Shown: positions 24,881-31,504 of the stretch, piece after piece
How the letters are laid out: each line of letters begins with the position of its first letter
Position numbering within the stretch: the stretch's first letter is position 1
NCBI GenBank assembly: GCA_964349455.1
Contig: CAYGGG010000004.1
Coordinates: forward strand, 1-31,504
Direction: 5' to 3'
DNA from: CSSED10-109M sp964349455
GTDB lineage: Bacteria; Bacillota_I; Bacilli_A; RF39; UBA660
Length of the DNA stretch: 31,504 nt
Translations under genes and position numbers: made by a program
Notes under the pieces: model-generated
What the model was told of the DNA's origin: nothing
Database searches by the model: none
What the model saw: only the letters and a program-made list of their open reading frames with translations

Positions 24881-26605
24881 TTATTTTTTGTTTTCTATCT
24901 CTTCTTTAACCATTTTAACAAAAATCTCAATTGATAAAGATTTTGTATCTTTTTCACTATATTTACGATAACTAATTGTTTTGTTCTCTTTTTCAATATC
25001 TCCTATAATTAAGGTATAAGGGATTTTTTTAGTTTGTGAATCACGCATCTTATAACTTAATTTCTCGTCACGACTATCTAATTCAACTCTAATTCCATTT
25101 AATAACAATTCCTTTTTTATTTCTTCGGCATAACCTAAATGATATTCATTATTAACCGGCACTACCACCATTTGAATTGGTGATAACCATAATGGGAAGT
25201 TACCTGTATAATGTTCAATTAGAATTCCGATAAATCTTTCAATTGCGCCATAAATAACCCGATGAATCATAATTGGTCTTTTTTTAGAACCATCCTTATC
25301 AACATACACTAAATCAAACCGCTCGGGTAAGTTCATATCTAACTGGATTGTACCACACTGCCATTCACGATTAATTGCATCTTTAATTTTGAAATCTAAT
25401 TTAGGTCCATAAAACGCACCATCTCCCTCATTAACCATAAATTCCTTGCCCGCATTTTTACATGCTGATGCTAGTGCTTTTTCAGCCAAATCCCATGTCT
25501 TAATTTCACCAATGTATTTTTCAGAAGGTCTTGTTGACAACTCAATTGAATAATTTAAATTAAAAACTTTATAAATTCGATCAATAAAATTAATTAAATT
25601 AATAATTTCACTTTCAATTTGATCTTCGGTCATAAAGATATGAGCGTCATCTTGCGTAAAAGTTCGAACTCTCAAAAGGCCACTTAATGCACCACTTGCT
25701 TCATGACGATGAACTAATCCTAATTCACCAATCCGTAAGGGGAAATCTTTATAAGAATACAAACTATTTTTATAAACTAACAATCCGCCTGGACAATTCA
25801 TTGGTTTAATTGCGTATTCCTTATCATCTATTACTGAAAAATACATATTATCTTTATAGTTTTCATAATGCCCTGATATTTCCCATAAATCTCGGTCTAA
25901 CATAATTGGTGTTTTTATAAATTGATATCCCTCCTTAATATGTTCTTGATACCAAAAATCTTCTAATAGACGATAAACAATCATTCCATTTGGTAACCAA
26001 AAAGGAAATCCAGCGCCATATTCACTTATCATAAAAAGCCCTAATTCTTTCCCCAACTTCCGATGATCTCTTTTTTTTACTTCTTCCAAAAAAGTCAAAT
26101 GATTATTTAAATCTGCTTCATTATAAAAACATATCCCATATACTCTTTGTAACATCTTGTTTTTAGAATCTCCTTTATAATAAGCCCCACTTACTTTTAA
26201 CAGTTTGAAATACTTTAATTGTTTAGTTGAATCAACATGTGGTCCTTTGCACAAATCAACAAAATCATCTTGACGATAAATTGAAATTTCATCTAAATCT
26301 TCAATTAAATCTAATTTATAAGAATCATATTGAAATAATTCCTTGGCCGCTTCTTTTGAAATTATTTCCTTTTTAATCCACTTATCTTTTTTGGCTAATT
26401 TTTTCATTTCTTGTTCGATTTTCGCTAAATCCTCGTAGGCAATTACTTCATCACCCAAATCAATATCGTAATAAAATCCCTCAGCGATTACTGGGCCTAC
26501 CCAAAACAAAGCATCTGGATAAATACTTTTTATTGCTTGCGCTAATAAATGAGCACAACTATGATTCAAAACTATCAATTTTTCGTCTTTTTTAATATCA
26601 ACCAT
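24881..26605 (-). CDS. thrS: Threonyl-tRNA synthetase lacking the TGS domain
   Basis: ThrRS charges tRNA-Thr and edits Ser-tRNA. The 574-residue product begins at the editing domain: HSCAH (H15, H19) and CKGPH (C119, H123) are the intact editing-site residues. The class II core has MNCPGG (C271), VHRHE (R300), RTFTQDDAHIF (H322) and a motif 3 region near HRVIYGAIERFIGIL, then the anticodon domain. C271, R300 and H322 each sit 63 positions below the E. coli C334, R363 and H385, so what is missing is the N-terminal TGS domain of about 60 residues. The start at 26605 has a GGAAAGAGG site and follows the RNB-like gene by 15 bases, leaving no room for a TGS domain upstream. Confidence 0.95.
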   Translation of the reverse strand: MVDIKKDEKLIVLNHSCAHLLAQAIKSIYPDALFWVGPVIAEGFYYDIDLGDEVIAYEDLAKIEQEMKKLAKKDKWIKKEIISKEAAKELFQYDSYKLDLIEDLDEISIYRQDDFVDLCKGPHVDSTKQLKYFKLLKVSGAYYKGDSKNKMLQRVYGICFYNEADLNNHLTFLEEVKKRDHRKLGKELGLFMISEYGAGFPFWLPNGMIVYRLLEDFWYQEHIKEGYQFIKTPIMLDRDLWEISGHYENYKDNMYFSVIDDKEYAIKPMNCPGGLLVYKNSLYSYKDFPLRIGELGLVHRHEASGALSGLLRVRTFTQDDAHIFMTEDQIESEIINLINFIDRIYKVFNLNYSIELSTRPSEKYIGEIKTWDLAEKALASACKNAGKEFMVNEGDGAFYGPKLDFKIKDAINREWQCGTIQLDMNLPERFDLVYVDKDGSKKRPIMIHRVIYGAIERFIGILIEHYTGNFPLWLSPIQMVVVPVNNEYHLGYAEEIKKELLLNGIRVELDSRDEKLSYKMRDSQTKKIPYTLIIGDIEKENKTISYRKYSEKDTKSLSIEIFVKMVKEEIENKK

Positions 26606-26620
26606 TTCTTTTCCTCTTTC

Positions 26621-28387
26621 CTATCTTGAATACCTTCGAATTTTTTTAGCATAATAATTATTTTCATCAGTATAGGCATCAATCATTTCCTTTTTGTTAT
26701 TCATATATTCAACTAATTCTTTTAAATCACTTTCCAAATAATAGAGTTCAATGTTTTGATATCGTTTACCATCAATTACAATATCTTTAAACAAATTTTG
26801 GTTGCGATAAGCAGCAAAATTACGAACTGGAGTTGTAACCTTTGCATAACAATCAAGTTCCAACCCACAATGTCCTTTATTATCAAGTGAATAATATGTT
26901 TTCGTTTTGTTAACCATATCATGCAAATCTAATTCAGGATTATTAATTTGCAAATGATTTACATCACGATTGACATCTTCATTTACACAATAAATAAATG
27001 GATGATTTGTTTTTTGATACTCAGTCGTAATTGTATGATTACTGAACACCTTAATATGACTCACTGCATTTTCGACAAAATTTGATTTTTCTTCATAAAA
27101 CTTACCTACTTGCGGATATTGAACTTCTAAAACACTTCGTAATTTTTGTAATTGTTCAACCAATCTTTCTTCAGCAACACTATTAACATTTTCCAAATCA
27201 TCGTAATAATAATTATTCACCACTTTTATAATTGCCTTCTTTGTTTCAAAATTAATTAAATCAAAAGATTTAGAAAATTCATACAAATGGGCAATTACTT
27301 TTCTACGTTCTCCTTTTTTCAAGGAAAACAATTCATAATATAACTCCTTTGGAAACATCGGAATCACATCGTCTTTTAGATAAATTGTCTGCGTTCTTTT
27401 CTCAGCTTCTTTCTCCAACAAACAATTATTAAAAAAATAAGCGCTCGGATCAATTACATATAATCCTAACAAATAGTTTCCATTTTCTAATTTTTCCAAA
27501 GACAATCCATCTTCCCAACAACCACTTGATTTAGTGTCAATTGTTACAACCTTTTTAGTCGTTAAATCATAACAACCATCAATTATTCCTCTTCTTAAAT
27601 TTCTGATTTCATTAAGAACTTCCGCATCAAACTCACGATCAATTCCATAATTAATATTCAGTCCATTTAAAATTTCTTGATTACTCATACTATGTTTTTC
27701 GACCGACTTTTTCAACATCCCAATATATTTTTTTATATCACGACGATTATTTTTATTTTTCTTCGATTTCATTTTTGAATTATAATTATTAATCAAATGT
27801 AGCATATCATTGTGTTTGGTTGAATTTTCAACAGCAATTAATGATAATATTTTTACAACACTAATCAAATAATATTCATTTTTGCCATCAGCAATTTTTT
27901 CAAATAGTTTTTCAATTAACACTTTATAATTATTGCTGTCACGAAAATGTTGTTTAAATTCTTTTTTATACTTGTTATACACGATTTTAAAAATACCAAT
28001 ATTATTTGTATCAAAAATTAAATTTTCAATTACATTACTATAACTAATTTCTTCTGTTTCGTTTAAATCATTACTAATCATTTTTTTAACAATGTTTAGA
28101 GCACTTATTACCACTTCACGATTTTTTATTATAAATTTTTCGTCGCCCAACACTTTATCGACTTCTTTAAAATAATATTTTAACTTTTCTAATGTCTCTA
28201 CATCTAATTGATAATCATTTGCCAACGGATTAGCAAATTGATACAATTCGCGGTCGCAAAGTTCAAGTAAAACATTGATTAATTCATTTTTGTTTAAATT
28301 TAAATCGGCCATTAAATCATCTTGATTAATATCAAGATTTGCTAACAATAAAATGCGTGCATGTTTTACTTTTTTAGTAAAATTCAT
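26621..28387 (-). CDS. Divergent RNase II/R (RNB) domain protein with substituted active site
   Basis: The C-terminal half (about residues 262-545) is a recognisable but remote RNB domain: RRGIIDGCYDLTTKKVVTID, then LLGLYVIDPSAYF (usual LxVhIADVsxYV), the TIYLKDDVIPMFPKEL segment (usual viPMLPxxLS), LFSLKKGERR, and YAKVTTPVRNFAAYRN (usual TSPIRRYxDL). In RNase II the four Mg-binding Asp are D201, D207, D209 and D210. By eye these become D284, C290, E292 and D293, so two of four are changed. The N-terminal 260 residues look helical, with no cold-shock fold, and I see no S1 domain at the end. Catalysis is therefore doubtful; it may bind RNA without cutting. It lies 10 bases after dnaI and 15 before thrS, where Bacillus has ytxB and ytxC. 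Confidence 0.75.
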   Translation of the reverse strand: MNFTKKVKHARILLLANLDINQDDLMADLNLNKNELINVLLELCDRELYQFANPLANDYQLDVETLEKLKYYFKEVDKVLGDEKFIIKNREVVISALNIVKKMISNDLNETEEISYSNVIENLIFDTNNIGIFKIVYNKYKKEFKQHFRDSNNYKVLIEKLFEKIADGKNEYYLISVVKILSLIAVENSTKHNDMLHLINNYNSKMKSKKNKNNRRDIKKYIGMLKKSVEKHSMSNQEILNGLNINYGIDREFDAEVLNEIRNLRRGIIDGCYDLTTKKVVTIDTKSSGCWEDGLSLEKLENGNYLLGLYVIDPSAYFFNNCLLEKEAEKRTQTIYLKDDVIPMFPKELYYELFSLKKGERRKVIAHLYEFSKSFDLINFETKKAIIKVVNNYYYDDLENVNSVAEERLVEQLQKLRSVLEVQYPQVGKFYEEKSNFVENAVSHIKVFSNHTITTEYQKTNHPFIYCVNEDVNRDVNHLQINNPELDLHDMVNKTKTYYSLDNKGHCGLELDCYAKVTTPVRNFAAYRNQNLFKDIVIDGKRYQNIELYYLESDLKELVEYMNNKKEMIDAYTDENNYYAKKIRRYSR

Positions 28388-28396
28388 AAATCCCCC

Positions 28397-29299
28397 TTAA
28401 TTACGTTCGTTATTACCTTCTAAATATTGTTCTTTTGCTAAATATTTAATTCTTTCAATAATTCTTCTCGCTTTTAACTTAGAAACTTTTTCTTTACTAT
28501 AACTTAAATGATCTTCCAAATCTTTTAAACTAAAATTTGATGAGAAAAAAGTAATTAAATCATTTTCCATTCGATATTGTAATAGTGATCCTAATATTTC
28601 ATCACGTCCCCAATCCGTAACGTTTTCAGCACCAATATCGTCAATTAATAAAACTGGAACAGTTCTAATTAAATCAAATTTTTCATTAAACCCCATTTCA
28701 AATGATCCTTTTAAATTTCTTAAAAATTCTGGCCAATAAACAACGGCGCTTTTTATTTTTTTCTTTGCTAATTCACTTAATAAAGCAACCAATAAAAATG
28801 TTTTACCACTGCCAAAACTACCATGTAAATACAGCCCTTTTTTATTGCCAGGATATTCTTTAATAAAACTAAACAACCACTCAATTATCTCTACCCGATT
28901 TTTATCCGCTCTTACTTCTTTCATTTTGGCATATTTTAAACTATCAGCCACATTGAAGAAAAAAACATAATCTAAATGACTGTTTTCACCCTTAATCTTT
29001 CTTAAATAACGACAGGGATTATAGGCAAATTCCAATCTTTGATCAACCATCAATGGCGTATATGCATAACCTACTATTTCATTACTGCACTCATGAATAC
29101 TTTTGCATTCTAAACAATTATTGTGTTCAACACTACAATCTTCTATTTCAGAAGTATAATTAGCTAAATCTTTTCTTTTTAATTTTTTAACCAACTTCGC
29201 AAACATTTCGTTTTTAATTGCAGCTTGATAATTTTGACGCAATTCTTTTTCTATATTTGCTTTTTTTAACTTCCCAATTTCAGCATTAATATTTTTCAT
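28397..29299 (-). CDS. dnaI: Primosomal protein DnaI (helicase loader)
   Basis: DnaI is the AAA+ ATPase that loads the replicative helicase. The 300-residue product has a helical N-terminal domain with a Cys cluster (C55, C62, C65, C71) matching the zinc-binding helicase-interaction domain of DnaI, then an AAA+ module: Walker A GSFGSGKT (160-167), Walker B VPVLLIDDIGAE (D220, D221), sensor-1 region ITFFSSN, and a C-terminal arginine region (RRIIERIKYL). It follows dnaB by 10 bases with a good AGGGGTG site. The dnaB-dnaI order is conserved in Firmicutes. Confidence 0.95.
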   Translation of the reverse strand: MKNINAEIGKLKKANIEKELRQNYQAAIKNEMFAKLVKKLKRKDLANYTSEIEDCSVEHNNCLECKSIHECSNEIVGYAYTPLMVDQRLEFAYNPCRYLRKIKGENSHLDYVFFFNVADSLKYAKMKEVRADKNRVEIIEWLFSFIKEYPGNKKGLYLHGSFGSGKTFLLVALLSELAKKKIKSAVVYWPEFLRNLKGSFEMGFNEKFDLIRTVPVLLIDDIGAENVTDWGRDEILGSLLQYRMENDLITFFSSNFSLKDLEDHLSYSKEKVSKLKARRIIERIKYLAKEQYLEGNNERN

Positions 29300-29308
29300 G
29301 ACTCACCC

Positions 29309-30583
29309 CTAATCGTATTCTTTTAACCTTGCTTCGATTTCTTTTTGTTTTTTATCATCTAACTTTTCTGAATTAATTTTTTTATTAAACCAATCTGGTA
29401 CTTTTTCCTCTTTTTTCGTTTTTTTCTTATAATCGCCGTCTTTTCTTCGCCGGTGTTCCCTTTCAGCTATTTCCATTGCTTCTTCCACTGTATTTATTTT
29501 AGCACGTTTCCATTGCATTGCAATCGTCTCGACAAAATTTTTAACTAATTTATAATCATTAATTCGTAACACATAATCGATTAAAACGTTTACAACTCCT
29601 GGATTTAATCTTAAATCAACCAAAAGATAAGCAAGAATTTGTTGTTCACCTCTAGATAAATCAACATTCCCATTTTTAAAAACTAAATAATCTCTTGGGT
29701 TAGTTGTTTCAAAAGTATAAATCAGTCTTTGCCGATCATTAATTATTTCCTTGCCCACTTTTAAATGTTCTGGTTGCGTTTTCAAAACCAACTCTGGCAT
29801 TTTTCCATCGTATTCATATTTAAAAACCGACTCACACTTTTTTCGCAATTTTAAAAAATCAATTTTCTTATATTGATTAACTGACCCCACAATTAAATCT
29901 TCTAATATATCTTCATTTAAATTATAAACAAACGAAAGATTTTTCAAATGCTTTTTATCTTCATCACTAATTAATTTATACAACAAAATATCATCACTTA
30001 TTCTTTGCAAAACATTTTCAATATCTAACATGTCATCAACAAAAACATTATTTCCATTCTTACCAATAAACATTTCATCATTCGCTTCATAGCACTTCAT
30101 TTTAAAAACATCACTAAAATTCTTGCTTATATTTTTATATTCAGAAAAATCAATTTTTTCATACAAAAATAATTGCACAATATGATTATACTCTTCTTCA
30201 CCAATGTTTTTTTTCAAGCAAGCATTTAAAATTGGATTTTTAAAAAAATCAATCGGAATCAGGGGGACATATAACTCATATATATAATGGTTTATTTTTT
30301 CTTTTTTAATATAGGTTTTTAAAAGACCAATTGCTTCTAGTTTTTTTCGTGCCAATTCAATTTTTAACAAATCAAAATGCATCATTGCCATTAAATAATG
30401 ATGTGTTTTTTCTTTTGAAACAAAAACACCACTTATAAGTGTCCAAAAATTGTAATACAAACTAAGTGTATCCGCACCAACAATCGGTTGGTATAAGAGG
30501 TTTAAAATATTTCGATCATAATCATTTAACACATTTTTATTATATACAATAAAACGATCAATTGGCATTAATTCATTCGCCAT
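29309..30583 (-). CDS. dnaB: Replication initiation and membrane attachment protein DnaB (DnaB/DnaD type)
   Basis: This is the Firmicutes DnaB, a primosome assembly protein unrelated to the E. coli DnaB helicase. The 424-residue product has an N-terminal winged-helix/DDBH1 region (MPIDRFIVYNKNVLNDYDRN...LYQPIVGADTLSLYY) and a DDBH2 domain near 330-385 with FVETIAMQW (350-358), the YxxxIxxxW motif of DnaD-type DNA-binding domains, followed by KINTVEEAM. A basic, probably disordered tail ends the protein. Together with DnaI it recruits the helicase at oriC or during restart. It has a strong GGGGGATGA ribosome site. Confidence 0.93.
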   Translation of the reverse strand: MANELMPIDRFIVYNKNVLNDYDRNILNLLYQPIVGADTLSLYYNFWTLISGVFVSKEKTHHYLMAMMHFDLLKIELARKKLEAIGLLKTYIKKEKINHYIYELYVPLIPIDFFKNPILNACLKKNIGEEEYNHIVQLFLYEKIDFSEYKNISKNFSDVFKMKCYEANDEMFIGKNGNNVFVDDMLDIENVLQRISDDILLYKLISDEDKKHLKNLSFVYNLNEDILEDLIVGSVNQYKKIDFLKLRKKCESVFKYEYDGKMPELVLKTQPEHLKVGKEIINDRQRLIYTFETTNPRDYLVFKNGNVDLSRGEQQILAYLLVDLRLNPGVVNVLIDYVLRINDYKLVKNFVETIAMQWKRAKINTVEEAMEIAEREHRRRKDGDYKKKTKKEEKVPDWFNKKINSEKLDDKKQKEIEARLKEYD

Positions 30584-30628
30584 TATCTCATCCCCCTTTG
30601 TTTTATTTAGTTTACCATAATGTAACCT

Positions 30629-30655
30629 AAAAAAAAAGCATAAGCTTAATTTTTT
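30629..30655 (-). terminator. Possible terminator between rnc and dnaB
   Basis: Minus strand just past the rnc stop codon: AAGC-TTAT-GCTT followed by nine T in total; the flanking A-run can add pairs with the T-run across a small internal loop. The core stem is only four pairs, so termination may be partial. The 45 bases after it contain a TGGTAAACT that could be a weak extended -10 for dnaB. Confidence 0.45.
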
Positions 30656-31318
30656 CTAATCAACCGCACTTTTTTCTAACGCTTTTTTAGCTGCACTTTG
30701 TTCAGCTTCTTTTTTTGAACTACCAATTCCAATTCCAAAAACAATATTATCCATTTTAACCGCTACCGTAAACTTTTTCTCATGCGATAGGCCTTCCTCT
30801 TTTAAAACAACGTATTGAACACTTTTTTTGTCGGTTTGCACTAATTCTTGAAAAGTTGATTTGTAATCTTCCCCAAAAACATTATTTTTATCTTCAATAA
30901 TTGGAATAATAAAACGAAAAACAATTTTTTTAGTAAAATCAAATCCCTTGTCAATAAATATAGCTCCCAAAAAAGATTCAACAACATCAGCAATAATTGC
31001 TTTGCGATTTCGACCGCCAGTTTCTAATTCACCTTTACCCAATTTAATATGATCCGCTATTTTTAGTTTAATTCCATATAAATAAAGCGCTTGTTCACAA
31101 ACATAAAGAGCCCTTTTCTTTGTTAAAATGCCTTCATCACCATCACTAATAAAATATAAATATTCGCTTATAATTAAATCTAAAACCGCATCACCTAAAA
31201 ACTCTAGTCTTTGATAACTTTCTTTGTCCATTTCATTGGCATAAGATGAATGAGTCAAAGCTTTTTCATACAAATCTAAGTTGCTTGTTGTTATATTAAA
31301 TCTTTTCAGTAATTCCAT
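30656..31318 (-). CDS. rnc: Ribonuclease III
   Basis: RNase III cuts double-stranded RNA, including rRNA precursors. The 220-residue product has the signature RLEFLGDAVLDL (37-48; catalytic E39-type and D43-type residues) and DVVESFLGAI (D111, E114), then a C-terminal double-stranded-RNA-binding domain (about 150-219: DYKSTFQELVQ ... SSKKEAEQSAAKKALE). Length is normal. ATG 31318 has TTTGGAGG upstream. In many Firmicutes rnc follows plsX-acpP; here the upstream ORF fragment is not recognisable as either. Confidence 0.97.
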   Translation of the reverse strand: MELLKRFNITTSNLDLYEKALTHSSYANEMDKESYQRLEFLGDAVLDLIISEYLYFISDGDEGILTKKRALYVCEQALYLYGIKLKIADHIKLGKGELETGGRNRKAIIADVVESFLGAIFIDKGFDFTKKIVFRFIIPIIEDKNNVFGEDYKSTFQELVQTDKKSVQYVVLKEEGLSHEKKFTVAVKMDNIVFGIGIGSSKKEAEQSAAKKALEKSAVD

Positions 31319-31336
31319 AAAATTACCTCCAAACCG

Positions 31337-31342
31337 ATTATA
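31337..31342 (-). promoter_or_regulatory. Extended -10 promoter for rnc
   Basis: Minus strand TGATATAAT, a perfect -10 with the TGn extension, about 20 bases before the rnc start. The -35 region is AT-rich without a clear hexamer. Confidence 0.6.
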
Positions 31343-31410
31343 TCATAACTTTTTGTTTATTAAATTAATAAATATTCTTGTATCTTGTAAAAACTCAACA
31401 AGTTCATCAC

Positions 31411-31504
31411 TTAGATTTTTTTTTGATGCCCATGAGTACCAGCGTAGTCCATTCTTAGCTCATCTAGATCATCTCTAATAGCCTTTTGTTCTTCTCTGGT
31501 AATC
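31411..31504 (-). CDS. C-terminal fragment of an unidentified ORF
   Basis: An open frame enters from the right edge and gives about 30 residues (ITREEQKAIRDDLDELR and then MDYAGTHGHQKKI) before TAA at 31411. The residue mix looks like a real charged protein end, but it is too short to identify. A run of nine A lies just before the stop, and the frame one base back stays open past it to a TGA near 31345, so the true end may differ. Confidence 0.35.
   Translation of the reverse strand, partial: ITREEQKAIRDDLDELRMDYAGTHGHQKKI

Noticed and set aside
26621..28387. Annotation of this gene as ordinary RNase R or as YtxC
   Set aside because: RNase R would need intact DxxxxxDxDD residues plus cold-shock and S1 domains. 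The position resembles that of ytxC in Bacillus, but the sequence shows RNB motifs instead.
1..31504. Possibility that TGA codes for Trp (mycoplasma-type genetic code)
   Set aside because: mraZ, rsmH and the rsmC-like gene end at TGA at their normal family lengths, and Trp positions in conserved motifs use TGG.
1..31504. tRNA genes, CRISPR arrays, insertion sequences, riboswitches
   Set aside because: All gaps are short (the largest is under 200 bases). None shows a T-loop GGTTCGA motif, regularly spaced repeats, transposase remains or a known aptamer apart from the ribosomal protein leaders listed.

Overview
The window is a compact, AT-rich (by eye about 70% A+T), gene-dense bacterial chromosome segment. 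Every gene I can support reads on the minus strand, so transcription runs from high to low coordinates. The content is that of a low-GC Firmicutes/Bacilli-type or Tenericutes-related bacterium: a DnaB/DnaI primosome pair next to thrS, a MraZ-RsmH-FtsL-PBP2B division block, SecE-NusG-L11-L1-L10-L12-RsmC-RpoB-RpoC, and UvrC/MutL/Y-family polymerase. TGA is used as a stop (mraZ, rsmH and the rsmC-like gene), so this is not the TGA=Trp code of mycoplasmas. A cell-wall transpeptidase is present, so the cell probably has a wall. There is no sign of an outer membrane. The best guess is a walled relative of the Mollicutes/Izemoplasma/Erysipelotrichia side of the Bacilli; the exact lineage cannot be fixed from this window.

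Layout in transcription order (right to left). (1) 31504-24881: a C-terminal fragment of an unidentified ORF, then rnc, dnaB, dnaI, a divergent RNase II/R-like protein and thrS. (2) 24879-22953: a promoter, a small DUF1292-like gene, a 512-residue coiled-coil protein and a terminator. (3) 22933-19049: a promoter with a four-repeat MraZ operator, then mraZ, rsmH, ftsL and pbpB, closed by a strong terminator. (4) 19067-18252: a single-gene unit encoding a heliorhodopsin, whose promoter re-uses the terminator arm of the division operon. (5) 18243-7105: secE, nusG, rplK, rplA, rplJ, rplL, the rsmC-like gene, rpoB and rpoC, with internal promoters, an L10 leader and a probable L1-binding hairpin, ending in a terminator that overlaps the rpoC stop codon. 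(6) 7040-4260: a cation-diffusion-facilitator-like membrane protein, then a pseudopilin-like protein with a GLUG-repeat body and its own terminator. (7) 4234-1: the DNA repair genes dinB-like, uvrC and mutL (cut by the window edge), tightly packed or overlapping.

Most of the window is core information processing: replication initiation, transcription, ribosomal stalk and L1 arm, translocation, repair and division. The unusual items are the heliorhodopsin (light-sensing retinal protein of unsettled function) placed between the division and secE-nusG operons, an RNB-fold protein with substituted catalytic residues placed between dnaI and thrS, a 57-residue charged tail on ribosomal protein L11, a CDF-type transporter with changed metal-site residues, and a pilin-like protein carrying a large GLUG repeat domain. 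No stretch longer than about 190 bases lacks a gene. I saw no tRNA, rRNA, CRISPR array or insertion sequence.
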